NCBI RefSeq assembly: GCF_000740795.1
Contig: NZ_JGYG01000004.1
Span: 1-64,000 of the forward strand
DNA: 64,000 nucleotides
Direction: 5' to 3'
Origin: Haematobacter massiliensis
GTDB lineage: Bacteria > Pseudomonadota > Alphaproteobacteria > Rhodobacterales > Rhodobacteraceae
Below the pieces are notes generated by a model, which had not been told where the DNA came from, did no database searches, and saw only the letters and a program-made list of their open reading frames with translations. Positions 54,972-63,295 of this stretch are shown piece by piece. A program made the translations under genes and the position numbers. Positions within the stretch are counted from its first letter, which is position 1. Each line of letters opens with the position of its first letter.

Positions 54972-55813
54972 GGCTCAGCCTTCTGGAACGACCAGCCGGT
55001 CGCGCGCCGTTGCAGCCGCCAGACCGCCTGATCCAGCAGCCAGCCGACCAGACCGATGGCGATGATGGTGGCAAAGACCACATCGAGTTGAAACGCCTTG
55101 CGTCCCCACATCATCAGGTAGCCGAGCCCCGCTGCGGAGGAGATCATCTCCACCAGGATCAGCGCCTTCCACCCCTTCGACAGCGCCAGCCGCAGCCCGG
55201 TCAGCAGATGCGGCAGGATCGCGGGCAGGGTGACGAAGCGCAGCCGGTCCAGCCCGCTGAGGTTCAACGCCGCGGCGACTTCGTCGTATTTCGCAGGGCG
55301 CGAGCGCAGCCCCTCCTGCGCGCAGACCATCAGCGGCAGGAAGCAGGTCTTGGCGATGAGGATGATCTTCAGCGCCTCGCCGATGCCGAAGATCAGCATG
55401 AAGAACGGCAGCCAGCCCAGCGACGGCACGAGGCAGATGGCCCGCACGGTCGGCGCGACATAGGTGTCGAGCCCCCGCGACAGCCCGAAGGCCAGCCCCG
55501 CCAGCAGCCCCAGCCCGCCGCCCATGGCCACTCCGGCCAGAACGCGTTGCAGGCTCACCCCCAGTTCGGCCGCGAGTTCACCGGAAGCGATCAACTCCCG
55601 CGTCGTGTCCCAGACCAGCGCCGGGGCGGGCAGGATCTGCTCCGCCAGCCATTCCTGATCCACCGCGAACTGCCACAGCAGCAGCAGCGCCAGTGGCGGC
55701 AAGAGGCCGAGCGCCGCCCAACCCACCCGGCGCAGCGCCCCCGTCAGCGCGGGGGAGGCGACGACGGTGCTGGGAAGCGCCGGGGTGACGTGCTTGAAGC
55801 CGATGTCGGTCAT
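54968..55813 (-). CDS. ABC transporter permease, SsuC/TauC type (first)
   Basis: The 281-residue protein has about six helices and the family loop KYDEVAAALNLSGLDRLRFVTLPAILPHLLTGLRLALSKGW. It follows the binding-protein gene by 41 bases. A second, different permease gene overlaps its end by 4 bases, which supports a two-permease complex. Confidence 0.92.
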   Translation of the reverse strand: MTDIGFKHVTPALPSTVVASPALTGALRRVGWAALGLLPPLALLLLWQFAVDQEWLAEQILPAPALVWDTTRELIASGELAAELGVSLQRVLAGVAMGGGLGLLAGLAFGLSRGLDTYVAPTVRAICLVPSLGWLPFFMLIFGIGEALKIILIAKTCFLPLMVCAQEGLRSRPAKYDEVAAALNLSGLDRLRFVTLPAILPHLLTGLRLALSKGWKALILVEMISSAAGLGYLMMWGRKAFQLDVVFATIIAIGLVGWLLDQAVWRLQRRATGWSFQKAEP

Positions 55814-55854
55814 GGCTGGTCCCTCTCTCTTGGTGCGGCGCGGGCCTTATGGGG

Positions 55855-56922
55855 TCAGCCGACCGCCTTGCCCGCGGCATCGCGCGGGGTCCAGACGGTG
55901 CCATAGCCGAGCGCGTCGATCGTCCGGGTGAGCGGCCGGTCGTCGATCCATTCGGCCACGTCGAAGGGCCGCCGCACCAGCCGGGTTTCCAGCGTGAACT
56001 TCAGCCCCTCCTCGATGTTCGAGCGGTAGAAGCCGTCGAGCAGCGGCGTGTGCCGGTCGGCCAGCGTGTCGCCCGCGTAATCCTCCACATAGCTGTCGCG
56101 GGGCGTGCCGGTCAGGGCGAAGATGTCGAAGACCTTGTCACGGTTCTCCTCCTGACTGCCCCAATGCGCGGCCTGCACGAAGGCGCGCAGCACCCGTTCC
56201 ACGATCTCCGGCTGTTCGGCGGCGAATTTCTCATGCACGGTCAGCGATCCGAAGGTGGAGCCCGGCGCGGGCGTGCCCTTGGTGGTGTAGAGCACCTTCG
56301 TCAGGCCCTGCTTCACCGTGTGCAGCGTGCTGTTGCCTTGTCCGACGATCACGTCAACGTCGCCGGTCTGAATGGCGGAGATCTGGTCGGCGCCCTGAAT
56401 GTCGTAGAGCACCACATCCTGATTGGTCAGCCCGACGCTTTCCAGAATGCGGTTCAGCGACAGCTCGAAGATCGTGCCGCGCTGAAAGGCGACCTTGCGG
56501 CCCTTGAGCTCGGCCAGCGAATTGATCCCCGCCTCCGGCCGCGCGACCAGATAGGTGGGGGAGATGCCGGAGCCTGCCAGCACCTTCGTCGGCACGCCCG
56601 CGCCGCGGCCCACCAGATTGGGCAGCCCGCCGTAGGAGGCGAAGTCGAGCTGGCGGTTGGCCAGTGCCTCGTTGATCGCGGGGCCGGTGCCGCGCGGGAA
56701 CTGCCATTCGATGGCGATCTTGTCGGCCTCGAACTCCTTTTCCAGAAGTTCCAGCCCGCGCAGCAGGCCGATGGTGGCGTTGCCATAGGGCTTGCCGGAG
56801 GCATTGCCGGGCCCGGCGAGGCGGATCACCTCCACTTTCGTCCCGGCGAGGGAGAGGGAGGGGGCGGCCAGCGCGCCGAGGGCGGCGGCGGCGGCAAGGA
56901 AGGTGCGGCGGGAGACGGTCAT
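55855..56922 (-). CDS. ABC transporter substrate-binding protein, SsuA/NrtA type
   Basis: The 355-residue protein starts with a twin-arginine signal (VSRRTFLAAAAALGALAAPSLSLA) and has the NMT1/SsuA clamshell: IAIEWQFPRGTGPAINEALANRQLDFASYGGLPNLVGRGAGVPTKVLAG, INSLAELKGRKVAFQRGT and VDVIVGQGNSTLHTVKQGL. Tat export suggests folding or cofactor needs before export, or is simply lineage habit. A 16-base perfect palindrome lies just upstream of the start. The cargo is unknown. Sulfonates or other organosulfur compounds are likely by family. Confidence 0.9.
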   Translation of the reverse strand: MTVSRRTFLAAAAALGALAAPSLSLAGTKVEVIRLAGPGNASGKPYGNATIGLLRGLELLEKEFEADKIAIEWQFPRGTGPAINEALANRQLDFASYGGLPNLVGRGAGVPTKVLAGSGISPTYLVARPEAGINSLAELKGRKVAFQRGTIFELSLNRILESVGLTNQDVVLYDIQGADQISAIQTGDVDVIVGQGNSTLHTVKQGLTKVLYTTKGTPAPGSTFGSLTVHEKFAAEQPEIVERVLRAFVQAAHWGSQEENRDKVFDIFALTGTPRDSYVEDYAGDTLADRHTPLLDGFYRSNIEEGLKFTLETRLVRRPFDVAEWIDDRPLTRTIDALGYGTVWTPRDAAGKAVG

Positions 56923-56945
56923 GGCTTTTCGTCTTTCGGTTCGGG

Positions 56946-56961
56946 TCCGGCGATCGCCGGA
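56946..56961. promoter_or_regulatory. Perfect 16-base palindrome before the binding-protein gene
   Basis: TCCGGCGATCGCCGGA is a perfect palindrome 24 bases upstream of the start codon of the binding-protein gene. It could be an operator, or an RNA hairpin that limits translation or protects the downstream mRNA. Confidence 0.4.
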
Positions 56962-57177
56962 GGGAAGGGGAAAGGGCGTTGCGGCCCAAGGGAAGGGGTG
57001 GCCAATGTTGAAGCGACCCGGATCGAGGTAGCCCGGGTCGAGGGGCCAGGTGATCCGGGGAGCCGGGGTTCGGAAAACCGGTGACGGCGGGTGCTCCCCT
57101 TCGCGCCGGAGGGAGGAGGGGCGCAGGTATATGGCCGCAGGCGCGACGATACGCGGTCCGCGCGGTCGGCGGGGCCT

Positions 57178-57495
57178 TCAGCGCAGGCGCTGCATCACCT
57201 CCGGCGGGGGGGCGATGCGGCCGCCCTCTGCCCAGCCGACCGCGCGCCGGTAGCTGCCGAAGAGGTCGCGCCGCTCCAGCTCCGCCTCCGTCACGCCGGT
57301 GGCATGGTCGGCGTCGGGGTCGACGTAGAGTGCATCCTCCGGGCACCACACTTCGCACATGAAGCAGGTCTGGCAGTCGTCCTTGCGGGCGATCACCGGG
57401 ATGCTGCCCTTCACCGCGTCGAAGACATTGGTCGGGCAGGCGGTGACGCAGATGTTGCAGCCGGTGCAGCGGGTGGCGGAGATGAGCTCGATCAT
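57178..57495 (-). CDS. Two-cluster 4Fe-4S ferredoxin (AprB-like)
   Basis: The 105-residue protein has two 4Fe-4S motifs, CTGCNICVTACP near residue 10 and CQTCFMCEVWCP near residue 42, and a C-terminal tail of about 50 residues. This resembles the small subunit of adenylylsulfate reductase. Its start overlaps the flavoprotein gene stop by 4 bases, so the two proteins probably form one complex in which the ferredoxin passes electrons to or from the FAD. It is followed after 255 bases by the importer genes on the same strand. Confidence 0.9.
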   Translation of the reverse strand: MIELISATRCTGCNICVTACPTNVFDAVKGSIPVIARKDDCQTCFMCEVWCPEDALYVDPDADHATGVTEAELERRDLFGSYRRAVGWAEGGRIAPPPEVMQRLR

Positions 57496-59099
57496 GCCGC
57501 CAGAACCTCATGCGCGGGCGAGGCGGCGGGCGCGGTCGTCGTCCAGACTTCATCCAGCCCGCCGGAGAGGATGTGGTGGCGCTGCGCCTCGTCCTGGCCG
57601 GGGAAATCCTCGCGCTTGTGCATGCCCCGGCTCTCCGTGCGGGCCAGTGCGGAGCGATACATCCACCGGGCTGTCGCCAGCATGGCGATGCCTTCGCGGG
57701 TGCGCACCGCCTCGGCCCGCGTCGCGGCATCGGCGCCGTGCAGCCCCGCCCACAGCCCATCCAGACGGGAGAGCGAGGCGGAGAGCCGGTCGCCGTGCCG
57801 CTGATAGGTGTGCTCGTAGGGCAGCACCTCGCCCCGGACGGCGGCGATCAGCGCCTGCGCGTCGATCGGCCCGCGCGCGCCGTCCCGCAGGCCGAGCCCG
57901 CCGGAACGGACCGCGCCGCGCCCGCGATGGGCGCGCGCATGGCCCGCCGCCCCGGCCCCGGCCCAGAAGCCGGAGGACATCGCCCAGGCGGCATTGTGGC
58001 TGCCCCCGCCGGTGAAGGCGCCGCAGATCAGCTCCCGCGTCGCGGCATCGCCCGCCGCGTAAAGCCCCGGCACCGTGGTGGCGCAGGTCTCATCCACCAG
58101 CCGGAGCCCTCCGGTGCCGCGCACCGTCGCCTCCAGCCGCAGCGTGACGGGGAAGCGGTCGGTGAACGGGTCCAGCCCCGAGCGGTCGAGCGGCAAGAAG
58201 AAGTTGGGCTGGTGGTGGCGCATGGCGCGCTGCTCCTCCGCATCCGCGGTCAGCCGGGCATAGACCGCCCGCCCGCTACCCAGTGTGCGGGCGATGGCGG
58301 ACCGGCCGCCCTTCGACGCCGCCCCGGGGATGGGCGAGCCGTCGGCATAGGTGAATTCCGCCCAGTCGTAGAACCGCGTCTTCGTCACCGACCCGTTGGC
58401 CAGCGCCATCGCGTAGGAAGAGGAAAACTCCATTCCCGACAGATCCGCCCCCAGTTCCGCGGCCATCAGATAGCCGTCGCCGGTCAGCACATTGGTGCCG
58501 AGCGCGCGGGAGAGGAAGGCGCAGCCGCCCGTCGCGATCACCACGGCGCCGGCATGGACCGTCCAGACATCGCCGCGCTGCCGCCGGATGCCCGTCGCCC
58601 CCGCCACCGCGCCGGAGGCGTCGCGCAGCAGCTCCAGCGCCGGGGAATGGTCGAGGATGCGCACCCCCGCCGCCTTCACCCGTTTGCGCATCAGCCGCAT
58701 GTAGTCCGGCCCGTCGAGCGAGGTGCGCACCTGCCCGCCCGCGCCGTCGTCCAGGAAGGGAAAGCCCCAGTCCGCGAGCAGGTTGACGTTCTCATAGGTC
58801 CGGTCCAGCACCCGGCGCATCCATGCGGGATCCGCCAGCCGCCCGCCGAGGTCCCAACGGCTGTTCATCGCCTTGGCGCGCCGGGCGGGATCGGGCGGCA
58901 CATACCACACGCCGGTGCCCGAGGGCGCGGTGGCGCCGGAGGTGCCGCAAAAGCCCTTGTCGGCCAGGATCACCCGCGCGCCCTGGCTCGCCGCGGAAAT
59001 CGCAGCCCAGGTGCCCGCGGGACCGCCGCCGATCACCAGCACATCGGCATCGAGATCGCGGCTCGCAATGGAAAGGGTGGAACGCTCTGTCACAGTCAC
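57492..59099 (-). CDS. FAD-dependent oxidoreductase of the fumarate reductase/AprA flavoprotein type
   Basis: The 535-residue protein has the FAD-binding start DVLVIGGGPAGTWAAISAASQGARVILADKG. The second FAD region reads TCATTVPGLYAAGDAATRELICGAFTGGGSHNAAWAMSSGFWAG, and a C-terminal helical domain carries the TRESRGMHKREDFP stretch found in succinate dehydrogenase-like flavoproteins. No signal peptide is seen. With its coupled 4Fe-4S partner it looks like a two-subunit oxidoreductase of the AprAB or fumarate reductase kind. The dedicated SsuABC-type importer suggests an organosulfur or related organic substrate. True AprA identity is unlikely because sulfate reduction or sulfur oxidation genes are absent here. 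Confidence 0.85.
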   Translation of the reverse strand: MTVTERSTLSIASRDLDADVLVIGGGPAGTWAAISAASQGARVILADKGFCGTSGATAPSGTGVWYVPPDPARRAKAMNSRWDLGGRLADPAWMRRVLDRTYENVNLLADWGFPFLDDGAGGQVRTSLDGPDYMRLMRKRVKAAGVRILDHSPALELLRDASGAVAGATGIRRQRGDVWTVHAGAVVIATGGCAFLSRALGTNVLTGDGYLMAAELGADLSGMEFSSSYAMALANGSVTKTRFYDWAEFTYADGSPIPGAASKGGRSAIARTLGSGRAVYARLTADAEEQRAMRHHQPNFFLPLDRSGLDPFTDRFPVTLRLEATVRGTGGLRLVDETCATTVPGLYAAGDAATRELICGAFTGGGSHNAAWAMSSGFWAGAGAAGHARAHRGRGAVRSGGLGLRDGARGPIDAQALIAAVRGEVLPYEHTYQRHGDRLSASLSRLDGLWAGLHGADAATRAEAVRTREGIAMLATARWMYRSALARTESRGMHKREDFPGQDEAQRHHILSGGLDEVWTTTAPAASPAHEVLAA

Positions 59100-59815
59100 C
59101 TCCTTCGGTTCGGGCCCAAGGTGGCGCTATATGTATAGTAAGTAAATAGACAATAAGAAGTGATTTTGCGGCCCCCGCAGGCGGTTTCTTCCTTTCCCGA
59201 AAGGTTGCGCAGCAGGTTTTCATTTCAGGCGCGGGTCAGTGGCGGGGCAACGACCTGTCAGGCGCGCCTCGTCTCCCACCTCCGCCGCTATCGCAGCGCG
59301 CGATCCCAGTTGGGCCGCCAGCATCCAGACCGGCACGACCGGCGCGGCGAGACGGGACGGGGCGTCATCCAGCTGGGCATCACGCCACGGGCGGGCGGGC
59401 GCCTGCAATGTTGTCTTGGCCGGGCTACACGCTGTTACAGATTTCGGTATCCGTTGCGGGTGCCCGCTTGGGCGCGGGCTGGCGCCTGTGTCGACGGCGC
59501 TTCGGATGGCGCGGCCTGAAGGCGGTTACCGCCGCTTCACCAGCCCGCGCGGCGCCTAGGGACGGGCGGAATCCCCGGAGCGCAGTGGTTAGGGCTGCAC
59601 GCAGACGCACCGGGTGCCGATGGTGCCCGAACCGGCCGACCTGGTTGCCGGCTTTGCTGCCGCATTCGCCATGCCGCCCCTTTCGCCGAAGAAAATATCC
59701 GCGACCGCGTTGACCGAGGCCGGTAGCGCTTCCCGCGCCTGCTGCGGACCGGGTCGAGCTTGTCATGGCCTCGCCGAAGCCGGATCGAGGAGAGCCGGAT
59801 CAGGCCCGAGCGAAC
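59100..59815. other. Intergenic region with an AT-rich promoter end
   Basis: About 700 bases without a recognised gene. The end next to the flavoprotein gene is strikingly AT-rich (59125-59165) and contains the palindrome CTATATGTATAG at 59127-59138, 28 bases before that start. It is the best candidate for the promoter and operator of the flavoprotein unit. The remaining 600 bases show nothing I can name. Confidence 0.5.
59127..59138. promoter_or_regulatory. Palindrome in the flavoprotein promoter
   Basis: CTATA-TG-TATAG is a 12-base dyad in the only AT-rich patch upstream of the flavoprotein gene. A TATACAT string overlapping it on the minus strand could serve as a -10 element, so a bound repressor would block it. 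The role is inferred from position. Confidence 0.4.
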
Positions 59816-61030
59816 CTACGCCGCGCCTGTCTTCAACGCGTCCTTCAGATCGTATCCTGCCGCCTCCAGCAGCGCTTGCGGCGCACCGATGAGCTTCCGG
59901 GCGGCCATGTGCTGCGGCACTGCGTTCACTGTCTCCACCGCGGCAAGACGGCCCGCGCGGAAGAGCAGCACCACCGCCTGCCCCTCCGCCTGCGGCAGGG
60001 CGACAACCTCCTCCGCGCCGGTGCCGAGCCCCGCGATCTGAAGCTTGTGCTTGCCCTGATCGCTCCAGAACCAGGGCACGGCGGCGTAGTCCGCCTCCTC
60101 TCCCTTCGCCAGACGCCGGGCGATGTGGCGCGCATGGTCCACCGCGGCCTGCACGGATTCGAGCCGCACCCGCCCGCCCTCCGGCAGCGGAAAGGCCGCG
60201 CAATCGCCAAGCGCGGAGATCGCCGGGTCGGAGGTCAGCAGCCGGCCATCGACCACCACGCCGTTTTCCACCGTGAGGCCCGCCGCCGCCGCCAGTTCCG
60301 CATTCGGGCGCACTCCCGTCGCGGCCAGCACCAGATCCCCCGCGACCATCCGCCCGTCGGTGAGGCGCACGCCGCGCCCGTTCTCCACCGCCTCCACGCA
60401 GGCGCCGAGCAGAACCTCCGTCCCCATGGCGCGATGCGCGGCCAGGAACCAGTCCGACATGGCGGGGGACAGCGCCCGCGCCATCAGCCGGGGCGCTGTC
60501 TCCAGCACCGTCACGGCCACGCCTGCCGCCCGCGCCATCGCCGCGAATTCCAGCCCGATGAACCCGCCGCCCACCACGATGGCATGGCGGGTCCGTGCCA
60601 GCCGGTCGCGCAGCAGCGCGGCATCGGCCAGCGTGCGCAGCTCCACCACCTCGTCCGCGTCCAGCCCCGGCACCGGCGGGCGGAAGGCGCGCGCGCCGGT
60701 GGCGAGCACCAGATGGTCATAGGGATGCGCCGCGCCGCCCTCCGTCTGCACCACGCGGGTCTCCCGGTCGATCCCGGTTGCCCGCGCCTCCACCAGCGTC
60801 AGGGCGGAGCGGTCGTAGAACCCCGCGGGCTTCAGCAGCAGCCGCTCCGCCTCCCCGTCGGCCATATAGGCCTTGGAGAGCGGCGGACGCTGATAGGGGA
60901 GGCCCGGCTCCTCGCCGATCAGGGTCACGGGGCCTGCGAACCCCTCCTGCCGGAGGCTGGCGGCAACCTGAAACCCGCCTTGCCCGGTGCCGATCACCAC
61001 CACCCGCGCATCGGGGGCGAGCGGCGTCAT
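59816..61030 (-). CDS. FAD-dependent ferredoxin reductase for a P450 system
   Basis: The 404-residue protein has two dinucleotide-binding folds: VVVIGTGQGGFQVAASLRQEGF at the start for FAD and AIVVGGGFIGLEFAAMARAAG near residue 150 for NADH. The LPYQRPPLSKAYM, VLATGARAFRPPVPG and ISALGDCAAF motifs of putidaredoxin reductase-type enzymes are also present. It moves electrons from NADH to the 2Fe-2S ferredoxin whose gene overlaps its start by 4 bases. It is the last gene of the operon. Confidence 0.92.
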   Translation of the reverse strand: MTPLAPDARVVVIGTGQGGFQVAASLRQEGFAGPVTLIGEEPGLPYQRPPLSKAYMADGEAERLLLKPAGFYDRSALTLVEARATGIDRETRVVQTEGGAAHPYDHLVLATGARAFRPPVPGLDADEVVELRTLADAALLRDRLARTRHAIVVGGGFIGLEFAAMARAAGVAVTVLETAPRLMARALSPAMSDWFLAAHRAMGTEVLLGACVEAVENGRGVRLTDGRMVAGDLVLAATGVRPNAELAAAAGLTVENGVVVDGRLLTSDPAISALGDCAAFPLPEGGRVRLESVQAAVDHARHIARRLAKGEEADYAAVPWFWSDQGKHKLQIAGLGTGAEEVVALPQAEGQAVVLLFRAGRLAAVETVNAVPQHMAARKLIGAPQALLEAAGYDLKDALKTGAA

Positions 61031-61347
61031 ATCTGCGCCTCGGGCAGATGCACGACGAGACCATCCAGATCCTCGCGCATCCTGATCTGGCACGACAGGC
61101 GGCTCGTCGGCTTCACCTCGGAGGCGGCGCAGTCCAGGAGATCGTCCTCCCCCTCGCCGCGCCCGCCGGTGGCCTCGGTCCAAGCGTCGTCCACGTAGCA
61201 ATGGCAGGTCGCGCACATCATCGACCCGCCGCATTCGCCGATGATGCCGTCGACATCATTGGCAACGGCGGCCTGCATCACGCTGTCGCCCGCGCGTGCC
61301 TCCACTTGCGTCTCGGTGCCGTCGGCGGCGATATAGATGATCTTCAT
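61027..61347 (-). CDS. 2Fe-2S ferredoxin (putidaredoxin/adrenodoxin type)
   Basis: The 106-residue protein has the cluster ligands Cys39, Cys45, Cys48 and Cys86 (ECGGSMMCATCHC and LSCQIRM), the C-x5-C-x2-C...C pattern of ferredoxins that serve bacterial P450s. I chose the ATG at 61347 with AGGAG upstream. It lies 42 bases after the P450 stop and overlaps the reductase start, so the three genes are made together as an electron chain. Confidence 0.94.
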   Translation of the reverse strand: MKIIYIAADGTETQVEARAGDSVMQAAVANDVDGIIGECGGSMMCATCHCYVDDAWTEATGGRGEGEDDLLDCAASEVKPTSRLSCQIRMREDLDGLVVHLPEAQI

Positions 61348-61389
61348 GGGGATGGCTCCTCGCAAAATCCGCGGCGCGGCGGGCCGCGG

Positions 61390-62577
61390 TCAGTTCAGGA
61401 TGACAGGAAGGTTTATCGGGCCGCGAAAGCCGAAGCCGCGCCACTGCACGACCTCCGGGTCGGGCAGGGCGATGGCCGGGAAGCGCTCGAAGAGCAGCTC
61501 CAGCATCACCGCCCCCACCGTCCGGCGGGAGATATGCACGCCGCCGCAATGATGCGGGCCGGAACCGAAGGACTGGTGCGGGTTCTTTGCCCGGAACACG
61601 TCGAAGCGTTCGGGGTGGTCGTAGAGATCCTCGTCATGGTTGGCGGAGGCCTGAATGGTCATCACCGTGTCGCCCTTCGGGATCAGGCAGCCGCGGATCT
61701 CCACATCCTCCATCACGAGGCGGGAGGAGGCCTGGATCGGCGCGACCCAGCGCACGCCCTCCTCAAACGCCTGACCCCATTTGCCGGTGCGCCGGACCTC
61801 CTCCAGTTGCTCCGGCTCCGTCAGCAGGCCGTAGACGATGGTGGAAAGCGCGTCGCGCGGCTCATTGATGCCGCCGCCGATGGCGATCTTGATATTGGCG
61901 TAGATCTGGCTCATCGGGATCGGGTTTTCCGCATTGACCATGACGGAGAGCGCAGAGCGGTCCGGCTCCGCCCGCACCCGCTCAACGCAGCGGGCAAAGA
62001 GCGCGTCCATCTCGGCATTGGCGCGGTCGGAGACGGCGAAGGGCTCCGCCTGCCAGCCGAAATTCCCCGCCCCGTCGATCAGCGCCTGGCTCCAGAAGAT
62101 CATCTCCTCATCCGTCGCCTCGGGAATGCCGAGGATATGGGCGAGGATCCGCGCGGCCAGCGGGCCGGAGACCAGCCTGTGCAGGTCCACGATCTCCCCC
62201 TTCGGCAGCCGGTCGAGATAGTCGCCCGCGAACTGCCGGTAAAGCGGCTGCCAGACCTCCTGCACCGTCTTCGGCATCAGCGCGGGGGCCATGGCCATCC
62301 GCTCCGCCAGATGCTCCGGCCCGTCCTTGCGCATCAGGGTATGGGCCTGAAAGGCGGGGCGCATCGGCGTGTTCGGATCGTTGGAGGAGAAGATCTCCGG
62401 CGTGTCTTTTACGTATTTCGTGTCGCTCGCCCGGGTCAGGAACGTCCGGCCCGCCGCCTTGACGCGCAGCACCGGCGCCTCCGCCCGCAGGCGGCGGTAG
62501 ATCGGATAGGGGTCGAGGTGAAGCTGGTCGAGGGTGATCGTCTCATCCAGCGGGGCGAGCGTCGTGTCAGCTTGCAT
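61390..62577 (-). CDS. Cytochrome P450 with an atypical I-helix
   Basis: The 395-residue heme monooxygenase has the ExxR motif at Glu273-Arg276 (EEGVRW) and the heme-binding loop FGSGPHHCGG with Cys344. The I-helix reads GGGINEPRD (residues 235-242), so the usual oxygen-activating Thr after the acidic residue is replaced by Pro. Some bacterial P450s of specialised catabolic clusters share this change. The start at 62577 overlaps the upstream LivF-type gene by 11 bases, which ties the P450 to a branched-chain amino acid type importer. The substrate is unknown. Confidence 0.93.
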   Translation of the reverse strand: MQADTTLAPLDETITLDQLHLDPYPIYRRLRAEAPVLRVKAAGRTFLTRASDTKYVKDTPEIFSSNDPNTPMRPAFQAHTLMRKDGPEHLAERMAMAPALMPKTVQEVWQPLYRQFAGDYLDRLPKGEIVDLHRLVSGPLAARILAHILGIPEATDEEMIFWSQALIDGAGNFGWQAEPFAVSDRANAEMDALFARCVERVRAEPDRSALSVMVNAENPIPMSQIYANIKIAIGGGINEPRDALSTIVYGLLTEPEQLEEVRRTGKWGQAFEEGVRWVAPIQASSRLVMEDVEIRGCLIPKGDTVMTIQASANHDEDLYDHPERFDVFRAKNPHQSFGSGPHHCGGVHISRRTVGAVMLELLFERFPAIALPDPEVVQWRGFGFRGPINLPVILN

Positions 62578-63295
62578 GGGTGGCTCCCTGTTTGGCGATG
62601 ACGCCGAGATGGGTTTCCAGCGCGGCGGGATCGGAAAGGAGCGCGGCGCTCGCCCCCTCATGCACGACCCGTCCCCGGTCCAGGATCACGGCGCGGTCGG
62701 TGACGCCCAGGATCTTGCGGGCGTGCTGTTCGACGATGATCGTGGCCATCCCCTCCTCCCGGATGATCCGGCGGATGGAGGCGAGCAGATGCTCCACGAT
62801 GATCGGGGCGAGGCCCTCCGTCGGCTCATCGAGGAGCAGCACGCGCGGGTTGAGCATCAGCGCCCGGCCCACGGCCAGCATCTGCTGCTCCCCGCCCGAC
62901 AACTGGTTGCCCAGGTTGGCGCGGCGTTCCTCCAGCCGGGGAAACATCTCGTAGACACGGCGGAGCGTCCATTTGCCGGGCCGGGCGGTGGCGGTCAGGT
63001 TTTCCTCCACCGTCAGCGAACGGAAGATGTTGCGCTCCTGCGGCACCCAGCCGATGCCCGCCGCGGCGCGGGCCTCCGGCGCGGCACGGGTGAGATCCGC
63101 GCCGCTGAGCGTGACGGTGCCGCCGAAGCGGCGGGTCACACCGATGATGCTGTCCAGCAGCGTGGTCTTGCCGACGCCGTTGCGGCCTAGCACGGCCAGC
63201 GCCTCCCCCTCCGCCAGCCTGAGCGAGAGGTTGCGGATCACCACCGCATCGCCATAGCCGGTGGTCAGGTCGCGGAGTTCCAGAAGATCAGCCAT
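62567..63295 (-). CDS. Branched-chain amino acid type ABC ATPase, LivF
   Basis: The 242-residue ATPase has Walker A GRNGVGKTTLLDSIIG, the LivF-type IGWVPQERNIFRSLTVEENL, signature LSGGEQQMLAVGRALM, Walker B VLLLDEPTEGLAP and IIVEQHARKIL. I chose the ATG at 63295, which overlaps the LivG-type stop by 8 bases. Liv-type importers also carry urea, amides and aromatic acids, so leucine is not implied. The P450 gene overlaps its end. Confidence 0.93.
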   Translation of the reverse strand: MADLLELRDLTTGYGDAVVIRNLSLRLAEGEALAVLGRNGVGKTTLLDSIIGVTRRFGGTVTLSGADLTRAAPEARAAAGIGWVPQERNIFRSLTVEENLTATARPGKWTLRRVYEMFPRLEERRANLGNQLSGGEQQMLAVGRALMLNPRVLLLDEPTEGLAPIIVEHLLASIRRIIREEGMATIIVEQHARKILGVTDRAVILDRGRVVHEGASAALLSDPAALETHLGVIAKQGATHAS

